Shown: piece by piece, positions 1 through 6,014 of the stretch
Layout of the letters: each line of letters begins with the position of its first letter
How positions within the stretch are numbered: the first letter of the stretch is position 1
From: an uncultured Anaerovibrio sp.
Lineage (GTDB): Bacteria; Bacillota; Negativicutes; Selenomonadales; Selenomonadaceae
NCBI GenBank assembly: GCA_900768695.1
Contig: CAAGDY010000459.1
Location: forward strand, 1-6,329
DNA: 6,329 bases
Direction: 5' to 3'
The notes under the pieces: generated by a model
What the model was told of the DNA's origin: nothing
Database searches by the model: none
The model's input: the letters and a program-made list of their open reading frames with translations, nothing else
Translations under genes and position numbers: made by a program

Positions 1-1937
1 CAGCTTTCTTCCGCCTTTTCCTCCAGATACGCCCAACGCTCCATCAGCTTTTCCAGCTCCGCAGACACCCTGGTTTCCTCCCCGGTCAGCTCGCTGATTT
101 TGCCATAATCCGCGGCATAAAGCTCCATCTGGTAGTGGATGCCCTTCAGCTCCCCCTCCTTGCTGGCAATAATCGCCTCAATCTCACCATATTCACGCTT
201 CTCGGACATGGTAAGCCCTTTTTTCTGGGTCTTTTCCTTTTGGGCAGGCTTCTTCTCAGCGGTAGCCGCCATATCCGCCCCCTGCTGTTTTTTATTGCCC
301 TGATTGCCAGGCACTGCCCGGGCAGACGCTTTTTCCTCCGCCTCTGCCCTTGCCTTGTAATCACTGTAGCCGCCCACATAAAAATTGATTTTGCCAAAGT
401 CATTTTTGTCATAAACAAAAACCTTTTTTGCCATGCGATCTGTAAAGAAGCGGTCATGGGACACGAAAATAATCGCTCCGTTAAAATCCTCAATAAAATT
501 CTCAAGGATGCCCATGGTTTCCAAATCCAAATCGTTGGTAGGCTCGTCCAGAAGCAGGACATTGGGAGCCTCCATCAGCACCCGCAAAAGGTAAAGACGG
601 CGCTTTTCACCGCCTGACAGGCGGGCCACCTCCGTATACTGCAAATCAGGCGGAAACAAAAACCGCTCCATCAGCTGCCCCGCGGACAGCTTCGTGCCAT
701 CCGCCATAGTGATATAATGAGCCGCCTCCTGAATATACTCCTTGGCCCGCAGCCTGCCGTCCATCTCTGCATTGGTCTGGGCAAAATAGCCAATCTTCAC
801 GGTCTGGCCGATGTCCACACTGCCGCTGGTAGGCTGCAGCCGCCCGGCAATAATATTCAGCAGGGTGGACTTGCCCGTGCCATTGCCGCCCAAAATACCG
901 ATGCGGTCATTTCTCAGCACGGTATAGGTCAAATCCCTTATATATGTTTTGCCTTCCCATTCATAGCCCACATGGTCAAGCTCAATAATCTTCCGCCCCA
1001 GACGGCTTCCGGCAAGGCCGATTTCCACCTTGTTCCGCTCCAAATCCACCTTCTGGTCCCTGACCTGCTCATACCTCTGGATGCGGGCCTTCTGCTTGGT
1101 AGACCGGGCCTGGGCTCCCCGTCGAATCCACGCCAGCTCATTTCTGAGGAAATTCTGCCGTTTCCGCTCCCCGGCTTCCTCCCGTTCAATCCGCGCCGCC
1201 TTCAGCTCCAAAAACTCAGAATAATTCCCCTGATAGCTATAGGTCCTGCCCTTGTCAAATTCCAAAATGCCGCTGGCAACCCTGTCCAGAAAATACCTGT
1301 CATGGGTAACCATTAAAAGCGAGCCCTTCCAGCCCGCCAGATATTCCTCCAGCCAGCCGATGGTTTCGCTGTCCAGGTGGTTGGTAGGCTCGTCCAGAAG
1401 CAGCAAATCGCAGGGCTGAATAAGTGCCGTAGCCAGCGCCAGCCGCTTTTGCTGGCCGGAGGACAGGCTTCCTGCCTTCGCCTCAAAATCCGTTATGCCC
1501 AGATGGGTAAGGATGCTCTTTGCCTCGCTCTCCATGCTCCAGCCATTCAGTGCATCAATCTGCCCCGATGCCTTCACCAGAAGATTCTGCACCTCCTCCG
1601 AGGTGTCCCCTGCCTCACTTTTTGCCAATGCGGACTCATAATTCCGCAGTGCCTGCATCAGAGGGCTGTCATCCTTGAAAGCCTCCATCAGCACCGTATT
1701 GTCCGCCTCAAACTCCTTGGACTGCTCCAAAAAGCTGATGCGCAGATTGCGCATGGTCACCATGCTGCCGGTATCCGCCGCCAGCCTTCCTGCCACAGTC
1801 CGCAAAAAGGTGGACTTGCCGGTACCGTTGATACCTACGATACCGATTTTGTCACCTTCGTTTATGTTGAGATTTACATGACTGAAAAGGGCTTTCTCGC
1901 CGTAGCTTTTGCCCAAATCCTCCACTGTCAGAACCAT
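1..1937 (-). CDS. uup: ABC-F family ATPase, Uup-like (3' end outside window)
   Basis: This is a soluble protein with two ATP-binding cassettes and no membrane segments, the mark of ABC-F proteins, which act on the ribosome; Uup is also linked to branched DNA intermediates and transposon excision. About 645 residues are visible. Cassette 1 has Walker A GINGTGKS (35-42), signature LSSGQ (158-162), Walker B with LLDEPTNHLD (catalytic Glu183) and H-loop His212. The inter-domain linker carries the ABC-F hallmark ELAWIRRGAQAR (from 267). Cassette 2 has Walker A GGNGTGKS (350-357), signature LSGGEKRR (from 440), Walker B with Glu465 and H-loop His494. A charged tail (about 575-645) looks like the Uup C-terminal coiled coil, so only a few codons should be missing. 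The ATG at 1937 gives the normal family N-terminus; an in-frame stop lies at 1961-1959. It starts 30 bases after the transporter gene, so co-transcription is likely. The C-terminal coil favours Uup over EttA or resistance-type ABC-F, but the exact subfamily is inference. Confidence 0.93.
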   Translation of the reverse strand, partial: MVLTVEDLGKSYGEKALFSHVNLNINEGDKIGIVGINGTGKSTFLRTVAGRLAADTGSMVTMRNLRISFLEQSKEFEADNTVLMEAFKDDSPLMQALRNYESALAKSEAGDTSEEVQNLLVKASGQIDALNGWSMESEAKSILTHLGITDFEAKAGSLSSGQQKRLALATALIQPCDLLLLDEPTNHLDSETIGWLEEYLAGWKGSLLMVTHDRYFLDRVASGILEFDKGRTYSYQGNYSEFLELKAARIEREEAGERKRQNFLRNELAWIRRGAQARSTKQKARIQRYEQVRDQKVDLERNKVEIGLAGSRLGRKIIELDHVGYEWEGKTYIRDLTYTVLRNDRIGILGGNGTGKSTLLNIIAGRLQPTSGSVDIGQTVKIGYFAQTNAEMDGRLRAKEYIQEAAHYITMADGTKLSAGQLMERFLFPPDLQYTEVARLSGGEKRRLYLLRVLMEAPNVLLLDEPTNDLDLETMGILENFIEDFNGAIIFVSHDRFFTDRMAKKVFVYDKNDFGKINFYVGGYSDYKARAEAEEKASARAVPGNQGNKKQQGADMAATAEKKPAQKEKTQKKGLTMSEKREYGEIEAIIASKEGELKGIHYQMELYAADYGKISELTGEETRVSAELEKLMERWAYLEEKAEES

Positions 1938-1967
1938 TACCCCTGCCCCCGCTATATTTTAATAAAA

Positions 1968-3347
1968 TTACTGCTGAACTGCATTTTCTTCCTTCCGGCC
2001 GCCGTCCGTCATGTCCACAATTTCATCATGCTCCTCTGCCAAAGGCTTTGGCAGCTTCGCCAAAATTCTGGTAATGCGCAGGTTGTCCATTTCCTCCACA
2101 AAGAAATCCCTGCCGTTCCAGCTTGCCTTCATGCCGATGCTTGGCGGTGACTGGACATTGTTGTAGAGCCAGCCGCCGATGGTATCAATATTGTCCGCCT
2201 CGATATCCATCTCCAGAATATCGCAGACCTCCTCCAGAAGCAGCTTGGCATCAATGGAGTACAGGCACTCATCCCGCTTTTCCGCCAGCGGCCGCTCCTG
2301 GTCAAACTCATCCTGAATCTCGCCCACGATTTCCTCAATAATATCCTCAATGGTCACCATGCCCGCTGTGCCGCCGTACTCGTCCACCACAATGGCCAGC
2401 TGGGAGCGGTCACGCTGCATCATCTTCAAGAGCATGCTGATTTTCATGGTTTCCGGCACAATCAGCGCCTTTCGCACCAGCTGCCTGAGCCTTGGACGGC
2501 GCCTCTTGTACAGATAGCCCATCAGGTCCTTGATGTGCAAAAACCCGATAATATCGTCCTTGTCCTCCCGGCACACAGGATAGCGGGTCATGTGTTCAGA
2601 CACCGCCACCTGAATATTCTCGTCGAAGGAATCCTCCGTGTAGAGGCAGACCATATCGGTGCGGGGTATCATGATTTCACGCACATTTCTGTCGGCAAAA
2701 TCAAATACGTTATCAACAAAATCCAGCTCTGTCTTGTCGATATAGCCCTTTTTGTGGCTTTCCTCCATGAGAATGCGGATTTCCTCCTCAGTATGAGCCG
2801 GATTTTCGCTTTCCGTTTCCACCGGAATCCCCAGCTTTTCTGCCGTATAATTGGCCACATGGTTCAAAAACCACACAAAAGGATACATCACCTTCTGAAA
2901 GAGCAGCATAGGCATGGCAATATTCAGCGTTACCGCCTCTGCCTTCTGAATGGCCAGATTTTTCGGAATCAGCTCGCCGCAGATTATGTGCATGGCCGTA
3001 ATCAGGCCAAATGCTATGGCAAAGGAAATGGTGGTGGCCAGGGTGCCGCTCAGCCCGAAATACACAAATACCGGCTCCAGCACATGGCTGACCGTAGGCT
3101 CACCCAGCCAGCCAAGGCCCAGGGATGCCAGCGTGATACCCAGCTGGGTAACGGACAGGGACACATCCAGATGGTCGGTGAGCTTTTTGGCGTACACCGC
3201 CCTGTTATTGCCCTCGTTAATCATTGTTTCCAGCCGGGAGCTGCGGATTTTTACCACCGCAAACTCCGCCGCCACGAAAAAGCCGTTCATCAGCACCAAT
3301 AAAATCACAAATATCAGCTTAATGATAATTGTCGTAATATCGTCCAA
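1968..3347 (-). CDS. DUF21-CBS-CorC membrane transporter (hemolysin C/CorB/MpfA family)
   Basis: This 459-residue inner-membrane protein has the full architecture of the CNNM/CorB group. An N-terminal DUF21 domain (about 5-195) has hydrophobic segments near 5-32, 62-82, 102-122 and 139-163, with the conserved CGELIPK block (123-129) whose Glu125 is typical of the ion-binding region. A CBS pair follows (about 222-345; MIPRTDM at 226-232, VVDEYGGTAGMVTIEDIIEEIVGEI in the second repeat). A CorC/HlyC-associated domain ends it (about 357-432, DTIGGW at 388-393). Family members are often annotated as hemolysins, but characterised relatives such as MpfA and CorB act in Mg2+ efflux or Mg2+ and cobalt tolerance; that role is inferred here. 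The start is TTG: an in-frame TAA lies at 3353-3351, GGAGGT and AGAGGT lie just upstream, and the next Met is residue 20 inside the first membrane segment. It is first in a probable two-gene unit with the ABC-F gene. Confidence 0.95.
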   Translation of the reverse strand: MDDITTIIIKLIFVILLVLMNGFFVAAEFAVVKIRSSRLETMINEGNNRAVYAKKLTDHLDVSLSVTQLGITLASLGLGWLGEPTVSHVLEPVFVYFGLSGTLATTISFAIAFGLITAMHIICGELIPKNLAIQKAEAVTLNIAMPMLLFQKVMYPFVWFLNHVANYTAEKLGIPVETESENPAHTEEEIRILMEESHKKGYIDKTELDFVDNVFDFADRNVREIMIPRTDMVCLYTEDSFDENIQVAVSEHMTRYPVCREDKDDIIGFLHIKDLMGYLYKRRRPRLRQLVRKALIVPETMKISMLLKMMQRDRSQLAIVVDEYGGTAGMVTIEDIIEEIVGEIQDEFDQERPLAEKRDECLYSIDAKLLLEEVCDILEMDIEADNIDTIGGWLYNNVQSPPSIGMKASWNGRDFFVEEMDNLRITRILAKLPKPLAEEHDEIVDMTDGGRKEENAVQQ

Positions 3348-3352
3348 AGCTT

Positions 3353-3364
3353 ACCTCTACCTCC
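3353..3364 (-). promoter_or_regulatory. Double Shine-Dalgarno of the transporter gene (decides TTG start)
   Basis: The minus strand reads GGAGGTAGAGGT: a perfect GGAGG with 12 bases to the TTG and a second AGAGG with 6-7 bases to it. The closer copy has near-ideal spacing. An in-frame TAA at 3353-3351 excludes any upstream start, so the TTG at 3347 is the only plausible start before Met20. Confidence 0.7.
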
Positions 3365-3382
3365 AAAGCACAAAACATCATT

Positions 3383-3461
3383 TTATCTATACCTTATCTA
3401 TAACTTATCTATAACTTATCTATACCTTACCTGTACTTTACCCTGCTGTTTTACCTGCACT
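3383..3461. repeat. 11-bp tandem repeat array upstream of the transporter gene
   Basis: On the plus strand four adjacent 11-bp units TTATCTATA(A/C)C occupy 3383-3393, 3394-3404, 3405-3415 and 3416-3426. Two decayed units follow in the same register (TTACCTGTACT at 3427-3437, TTACCCTGCTG at 3438-3448). After a 2-base slip another follows (TTACCTGCACT at 3451-3461), with a further fragment (TACCTGTA) near 3466. The array lies in the leader or promoter region of the transporter, ending about 35 bases upstream of its TTG. Each minus-strand unit contains TATAGAT, which resembles a -10 hexamer, but I see no convincing -35 element. Confidence 0.9.
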
Positions 3462-3542
3462 TCCATACCTGTAAAACGCAATACTGCATACTATGACACC
3501 GCTATATTAGGCACTGCTACATTACAATATTACAATACCACA
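3462..3542. repeat. Short degenerate repeats between topB and the 11-bp array
   Basis: With the 11-bp array this fills the 195-base gap between topB and the transporter gene; no gene is visible in it. ATTACAAT occurs twice in tandem (3521-3528, 3529-3536). CACCGCTATATTA (3497-3509) and CACTGCTACATTA (3512-3524) match at 11 of 13 positions, 15 bases apart. ATACTGC and ATACTAT are adjacent (3481-3494). No strong hairpin with a U-run follows the topB stop. The only stem noted is GTTTTAC/GTAAAAC (3448-3454, 3471-3477), which is too weak and AT-rich to count as a terminator. Confidence 0.6.
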
Positions 3543-5807
3543 CTAGCGCAAAAATTCTCTGGAAAAGGCCTCCATTTCCTCATCGCTCATATAGGGATTG
3601 CCCAGGTCAAAATCATCATTTTCATCATGGCCATTATTACCAGTATTGCTATTGGTGGCCTGCGCCATACCGCTCCGGCCAAAAGCGGAGCCTGCGGCAT
3701 AGGCACCCTGCCGCTTTTTGGCGCCCTCAAAATCAGGCTTGCCCTCCTTGTCATCGCAGCTCATGCGGCAACGGGGATAATTGCTGCAGCCCCAGAAATC
3801 GCCGTTCTTGCCATGCCGCTTCTGCATGACGCCCACATTGCAGCGGGGACAGCGTATCTGGCCCTCTGCCGCCAGGCTGGTGCCGTTTGCCTTTTGACAC
3901 AGGCTGGCTGTAAAGTCCACCTGGGATTGCAGGAACTCCTCAAGAGAGCCCTCACCCTCGGCCATAGAATGAAGCCTGTCCTCCCAGATGGCCGTAAAAT
4001 CAGGATAGGCCAGCTCCTCCGGCATGGCATCAATCAGCATGTAGGCCGACTGGGCAGGCTGAAGATACTTCTTTTTGCCTGTTTCCTTCAGCAGCTTCCG
4101 CTTGTGAATCAGCTCATCAAGGATAGTGGCCCTTGTTGCCTCCGTGCCTATGCCGTACACCGCCTTCAGCTGCTTTTTGGCCTCCGGATTCTGCACGAAT
4201 TTATGAATGTCCTTCATGGCGGCAATCAAAGTTGCCTGAGTAAACCGGCTCGGTGGCTTGGTAACGCTCTGCCCCAGCTCCCCGGACAGGTACTGCACGC
4301 CGTCATTTTTCTTCATGGGCGGCAGGGCGTTGCCGTCGGCACCATTGTCACCGTTCTCGCTGTTGTCATTATTTTCACTATTCTCGTTATTGTCATCATC
4401 ACTGCCATCGGCATTATCCGGCCTGCCGGCATTGTTTTCATCGGCGTTTTTCTTCTTGTATGCATAGAGAGCCTTCCAGCCCAAATCAATCTCCGTCCTG
4501 CCGCTGGCGGCAAACAGCTCATCCTTGTAGGTCACCTCCACCTTGGTCTGATAGTAGGTGTGGACAGGATAGAACTGTGCCAGATACGCCTGGGCAATCA
4601 AAAAATAAATATTGCGCTCCACAATGCTCAGCTTCGCCAAATCCGCCTTGACACGAGTGGGAATAATAGCGTGATGAGCCGAAATCTTCTTGTCGTTCCA
4701 GGCCCGGCTTTTTATTTTGCTATCCGCCCCTGCCGCCCAGGCAGAAAGCTGTTCGTGAGCCAGTCCCTGCAAATTTTGCAGGATGGTGCCGCTGTCCTTA
4801 AACTGATTTGTGGGCAGATATTCACAGTCGGAACGGGGATAGGTGGTCAGCTTCTGCTCGTAGAGCTTCTGAGCCGTGTCCAGCACCTGCTGGGGCTCAT
4901 AGCCAAACCGCCTGCCTGCCAGCACCTGCAGGGAGGACAGGGAAAATGGCAGCCGCTGGGGCTCCTGCTTCTTTGCCTTGGTATAGCCTGATACCACGCC
5001 ATCAGTGGGGCTCTGCAAAAATTCCGCCAGCTTCGCCTCGGCAATATTCTTATCAATCAGCCTGCCCTCCGGATCAAGGCCTGCCTGAATATCCTTTGGC
5101 TTCCACTGGGCCGAAAACTGTCCGTTGGCATGCTGAAAAAGCCCCTTGATGGTGTAATAATCCTGGGGCTTGAAATTCTCTATTTCCCGCTCCCGGCGCA
5201 CCACCAGCGCCAGGGTCGGGGTCTTGACGCGGCCTACCGGCAGCACCAGCTTGCGGTGGCCTGAACGCTGTGCCGCCAATGTATAGGCACGGGACAGATT
5301 CATGCCAATCAGCCAGTCAGCCCTTGCCCTTGCCAGTGCTGACTGCCTGAGATTGAAAAACTCTGCATTCTGCCGCAAATTGCCTATTGCCTCCTTGATG
5401 CTCTTTTCATCAAGGGCATTCAGAAGAATGCGCCGCACCGGCTTGTCGCAGCCCACGTACTCAAGCACCTCGTCCACCAGAAGCTGCCCCTCCCGGTCCG
5501 GGTCCCCGGCATGGACGATTTCATCAGCCTGGCTGATGAGCTGACGCACCACGGCAAACTGCTTGGCACTGCTCTCCGATACCAGGAGCTGCCACCTCTG
5601 CGGCACGATAGGCAAATCCTCCGCCCGCCAGATTTTGTATTTTGCATCGTATTCCTGTGGCTCCGCCTGCCTCAGCACATGGCCGAAAAGCCACGTCACC
5701 GTGCCTGCCGCCGTTTCAATAAAGCCATTTCCCTTTCGCTGGGGCCCCGGCAGGTTTGCCGCAATCTCACGCCCCATGCTGGGCTTTTCCGCTATAAATA
5801 AACGCAC
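3543..5807 (-). CDS. topB: DNA topoisomerase III (type IA)
   Basis: This 754-residue type IA topoisomerase passes single strands through a transient 5'-phosphotyrosine break and decatenates replication and recombination intermediates, usually with a RecQ helicase. The Toprim domain starts at the N-terminus (MRLFIAEKPS, Glu7) and holds the metal-binding DPDREG block (102-107). Other core motifs are SALARARADWL (156-166), GRVKTPTL (192-199) and the active-site TTYPRSD with Tyr323 as the likely nucleophile. SAHHAIIPT (376-384) and GIGTEATRA (552-560) also fit. A C4 zinc ribbon follows (Cys653, 656, 674, 680) and then an acidic tail. The protein is about 100 residues longer than E. coli TopB (653), because of an Asn/Asp/Glu-rich insert (about 452-500), the zinc ribbon and the tail. 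The usual GRVQTP is GRVKTP here (Lys195). The start is GTG: an in-frame TAG lies at 5816-5814, CGGGAGAT lies 10 bases upstream, and the N-terminus matches the family. It has its own promoter; no clear terminator follows. Confidence 0.97.
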   Translation of the reverse strand: MRLFIAEKPSMGREIAANLPGPQRKGNGFIETAAGTVTWLFGHVLRQAEPQEYDAKYKIWRAEDLPIVPQRWQLLVSESSAKQFAVVRQLISQADEIVHAGDPDREGQLLVDEVLEYVGCDKPVRRILLNALDEKSIKEAIGNLRQNAEFFNLRQSALARARADWLIGMNLSRAYTLAAQRSGHRKLVLPVGRVKTPTLALVVRREREIENFKPQDYYTIKGLFQHANGQFSAQWKPKDIQAGLDPEGRLIDKNIAEAKLAEFLQSPTDGVVSGYTKAKKQEPQRLPFSLSSLQVLAGRRFGYEPQQVLDTAQKLYEQKLTTYPRSDCEYLPTNQFKDSGTILQNLQGLAHEQLSAWAAGADSKIKSRAWNDKKISAHHAIIPTRVKADLAKLSIVERNIYFLIAQAYLAQFYPVHTYYQTKVEVTYKDELFAASGRTEIDLGWKALYAYKKKNADENNAGRPDNADGSDDDNNENSENNDNSENGDNGADGNALPPMKKNDGVQYLSGELGQSVTKPPSRFTQATLIAAMKDIHKFVQNPEAKKQLKAVYGIGTEATRATILDELIHKRKLLKETGKKKYLQPAQSAYMLIDAMPEELAYPDFTAIWEDRLHSMAEGEGSLEEFLQSQVDFTASLCQKANGTSLAAEGQIRCPRCNVGVMQKRHGKNGDFWGCSNYPRCRMSCDDKEGKPDFEGAKKRQGAYAAGSAFGRSGMAQATNSNTGNNGHDENDDFDLGNPYMSDEEMEAFSREFLR
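4347..4382 (-). repeat. In-frame peptide repeat within the acidic insert of topB
   Basis: Two adjacent 18-base units encode NSENND (residues 476-481) and NSENGD (482-487), inside a longer Asn/Asp/Glu/Gly-rich stretch (about residues 452-500, bases 4311-4454). Five of six residues are the same, but four of those five use different synonymous codons. The segment is probably a disordered, acidic linker. Confidence 0.6.
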
Positions 5808-5817
5808 CTTGCACTAT

Positions 5818-5823
5818 CTCCCG
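5818..5823 (-). promoter_or_regulatory. Ribosome binding site of topB (supports GTG start)
   Basis: CGGGAG on the minus strand, with 10 bases between it and the GTG at 5807. The in-frame TAG at 5816-5814 rules out a longer start, so this site and the conserved N-terminus together fix the GTG as the start. Confidence 0.6.
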
Positions 5824-5845
5824 TAATTATTTTTATCATACATCA

Positions 5846-5874
5846 ATGATACCTGTTTTGCAGTCATATTGCAA
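5846..5874 (-). promoter_or_regulatory. Predicted sigma-70-type promoter of topB
   Basis: On the minus strand TTGCAA (5874-5869) matches the -35 consensus at 4 of 6 positions and TATCAT (5851-5846) matches the -10 consensus at 5 of 6, with an ideal 17-base spacer. The predicted start of transcription, near 5838, gives a leader of about 30 bases to the GTG. The flanks are AT-rich. A second TATGAT -10-like hexamer lies a few bases downstream with a poorer -35. This is a prediction from sequence only. Confidence 0.6.
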
Positions 5875-5903
5875 ATGGCTCTGCATGATAATACAGAAAA
5901 AAC

Positions 5904-5921
5904 ATTGCACAATCATGCAAT
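5904..5921. promoter_or_regulatory. Operator-like dyad upstream of the topB promoter
   Basis: ATTGCA and TGCAAT form perfect 6-bp inverted arms separated by 6 bases, about 30 bases upstream of the predicted -35. The half-site ATTGCA recurs at 5868-5873, overlapping the -35 itself. This arrangement would suit a dimeric DNA-binding regulator, but no regulator gene is in the window and binding is inference. Confidence 0.35.
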
Positions 5922-5952
5922 TTTTTTATGTTTTTCATGCAAAAATGCGCAC

Positions 5953-6000
5953 AAAAAAACGGCCGGATAATTCCTCCACGAATCTGCCCGACCGTTTTTT
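5953..6000 (-). terminator. Rho-independent terminator of the DUF805 gene
   Basis: Inverted arms 5954-5966 and 5988-6000 form a 13-bp stem with a 21-base loop: CGG(T/C)CGG flanked by A6 on one side and T6 on the other. Read as minus-strand RNA, the single imperfect position (5963/5991) is a G-U wobble, so the whole stem pairs and ends in a U-run. Read as plus-strand RNA it is a C-A mismatch. It lies 15 bases after the DUF805 stop. Both points indicate minus-strand termination. Confidence 0.85.
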
Positions 6001-6014
6001 AGCCGCCACACCTG

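Noticed and set aside
717..1316. Plus-strand open frame of 199 codons opposite the ABC-F gene
   Set aside because: Antisense to the linker and second cassette of a clear ABC-F protein; no motifs of its own.
1377..2150. Plus-strand open frame of 257 codons
   Set aside because: It spans the antisense of both the ABC-F and transporter genes and reads across their boundary; it is a codon-bias shadow with no family features.
2535..3302. Plus-strand open frame of 255 codons opposite the transporter
   Set aside because: His/Gln-rich shadow of a well-supported DUF21-CBS gene.
3383..3461. Possible CRISPR array or plasmid-type iterons
   Set aside because: Units are 11 bp and directly abutting with no spacers, so not CRISPR. 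No replication initiator gene or DnaA-box cluster is present, so iterons are unsupported.
3448..3477. GTTTTAC/GTAAAAC inverted repeat as a topB terminator
   Set aside because: The 7-bp stem is AT-rich with a 16-base loop and no following U-run on the minus strand; too weak to call.
3627..4991. Plus-strand open frame of 454 codons opposite topB
   Set aside because: It lies wholly antisense to a topB gene with all catalytic motifs. Its translation is a Leu/Ile/Ala-rich shadow with no recognisable domain, and I see no convincing start signals.
3543..5807. topB as evidence for an integrative conjugative element
   Set aside because: Conjugative elements often carry topB, but there are no relaxase, type IV secretion, integrase or partition genes here, and the neighbours look like ordinary chromosomal genes.
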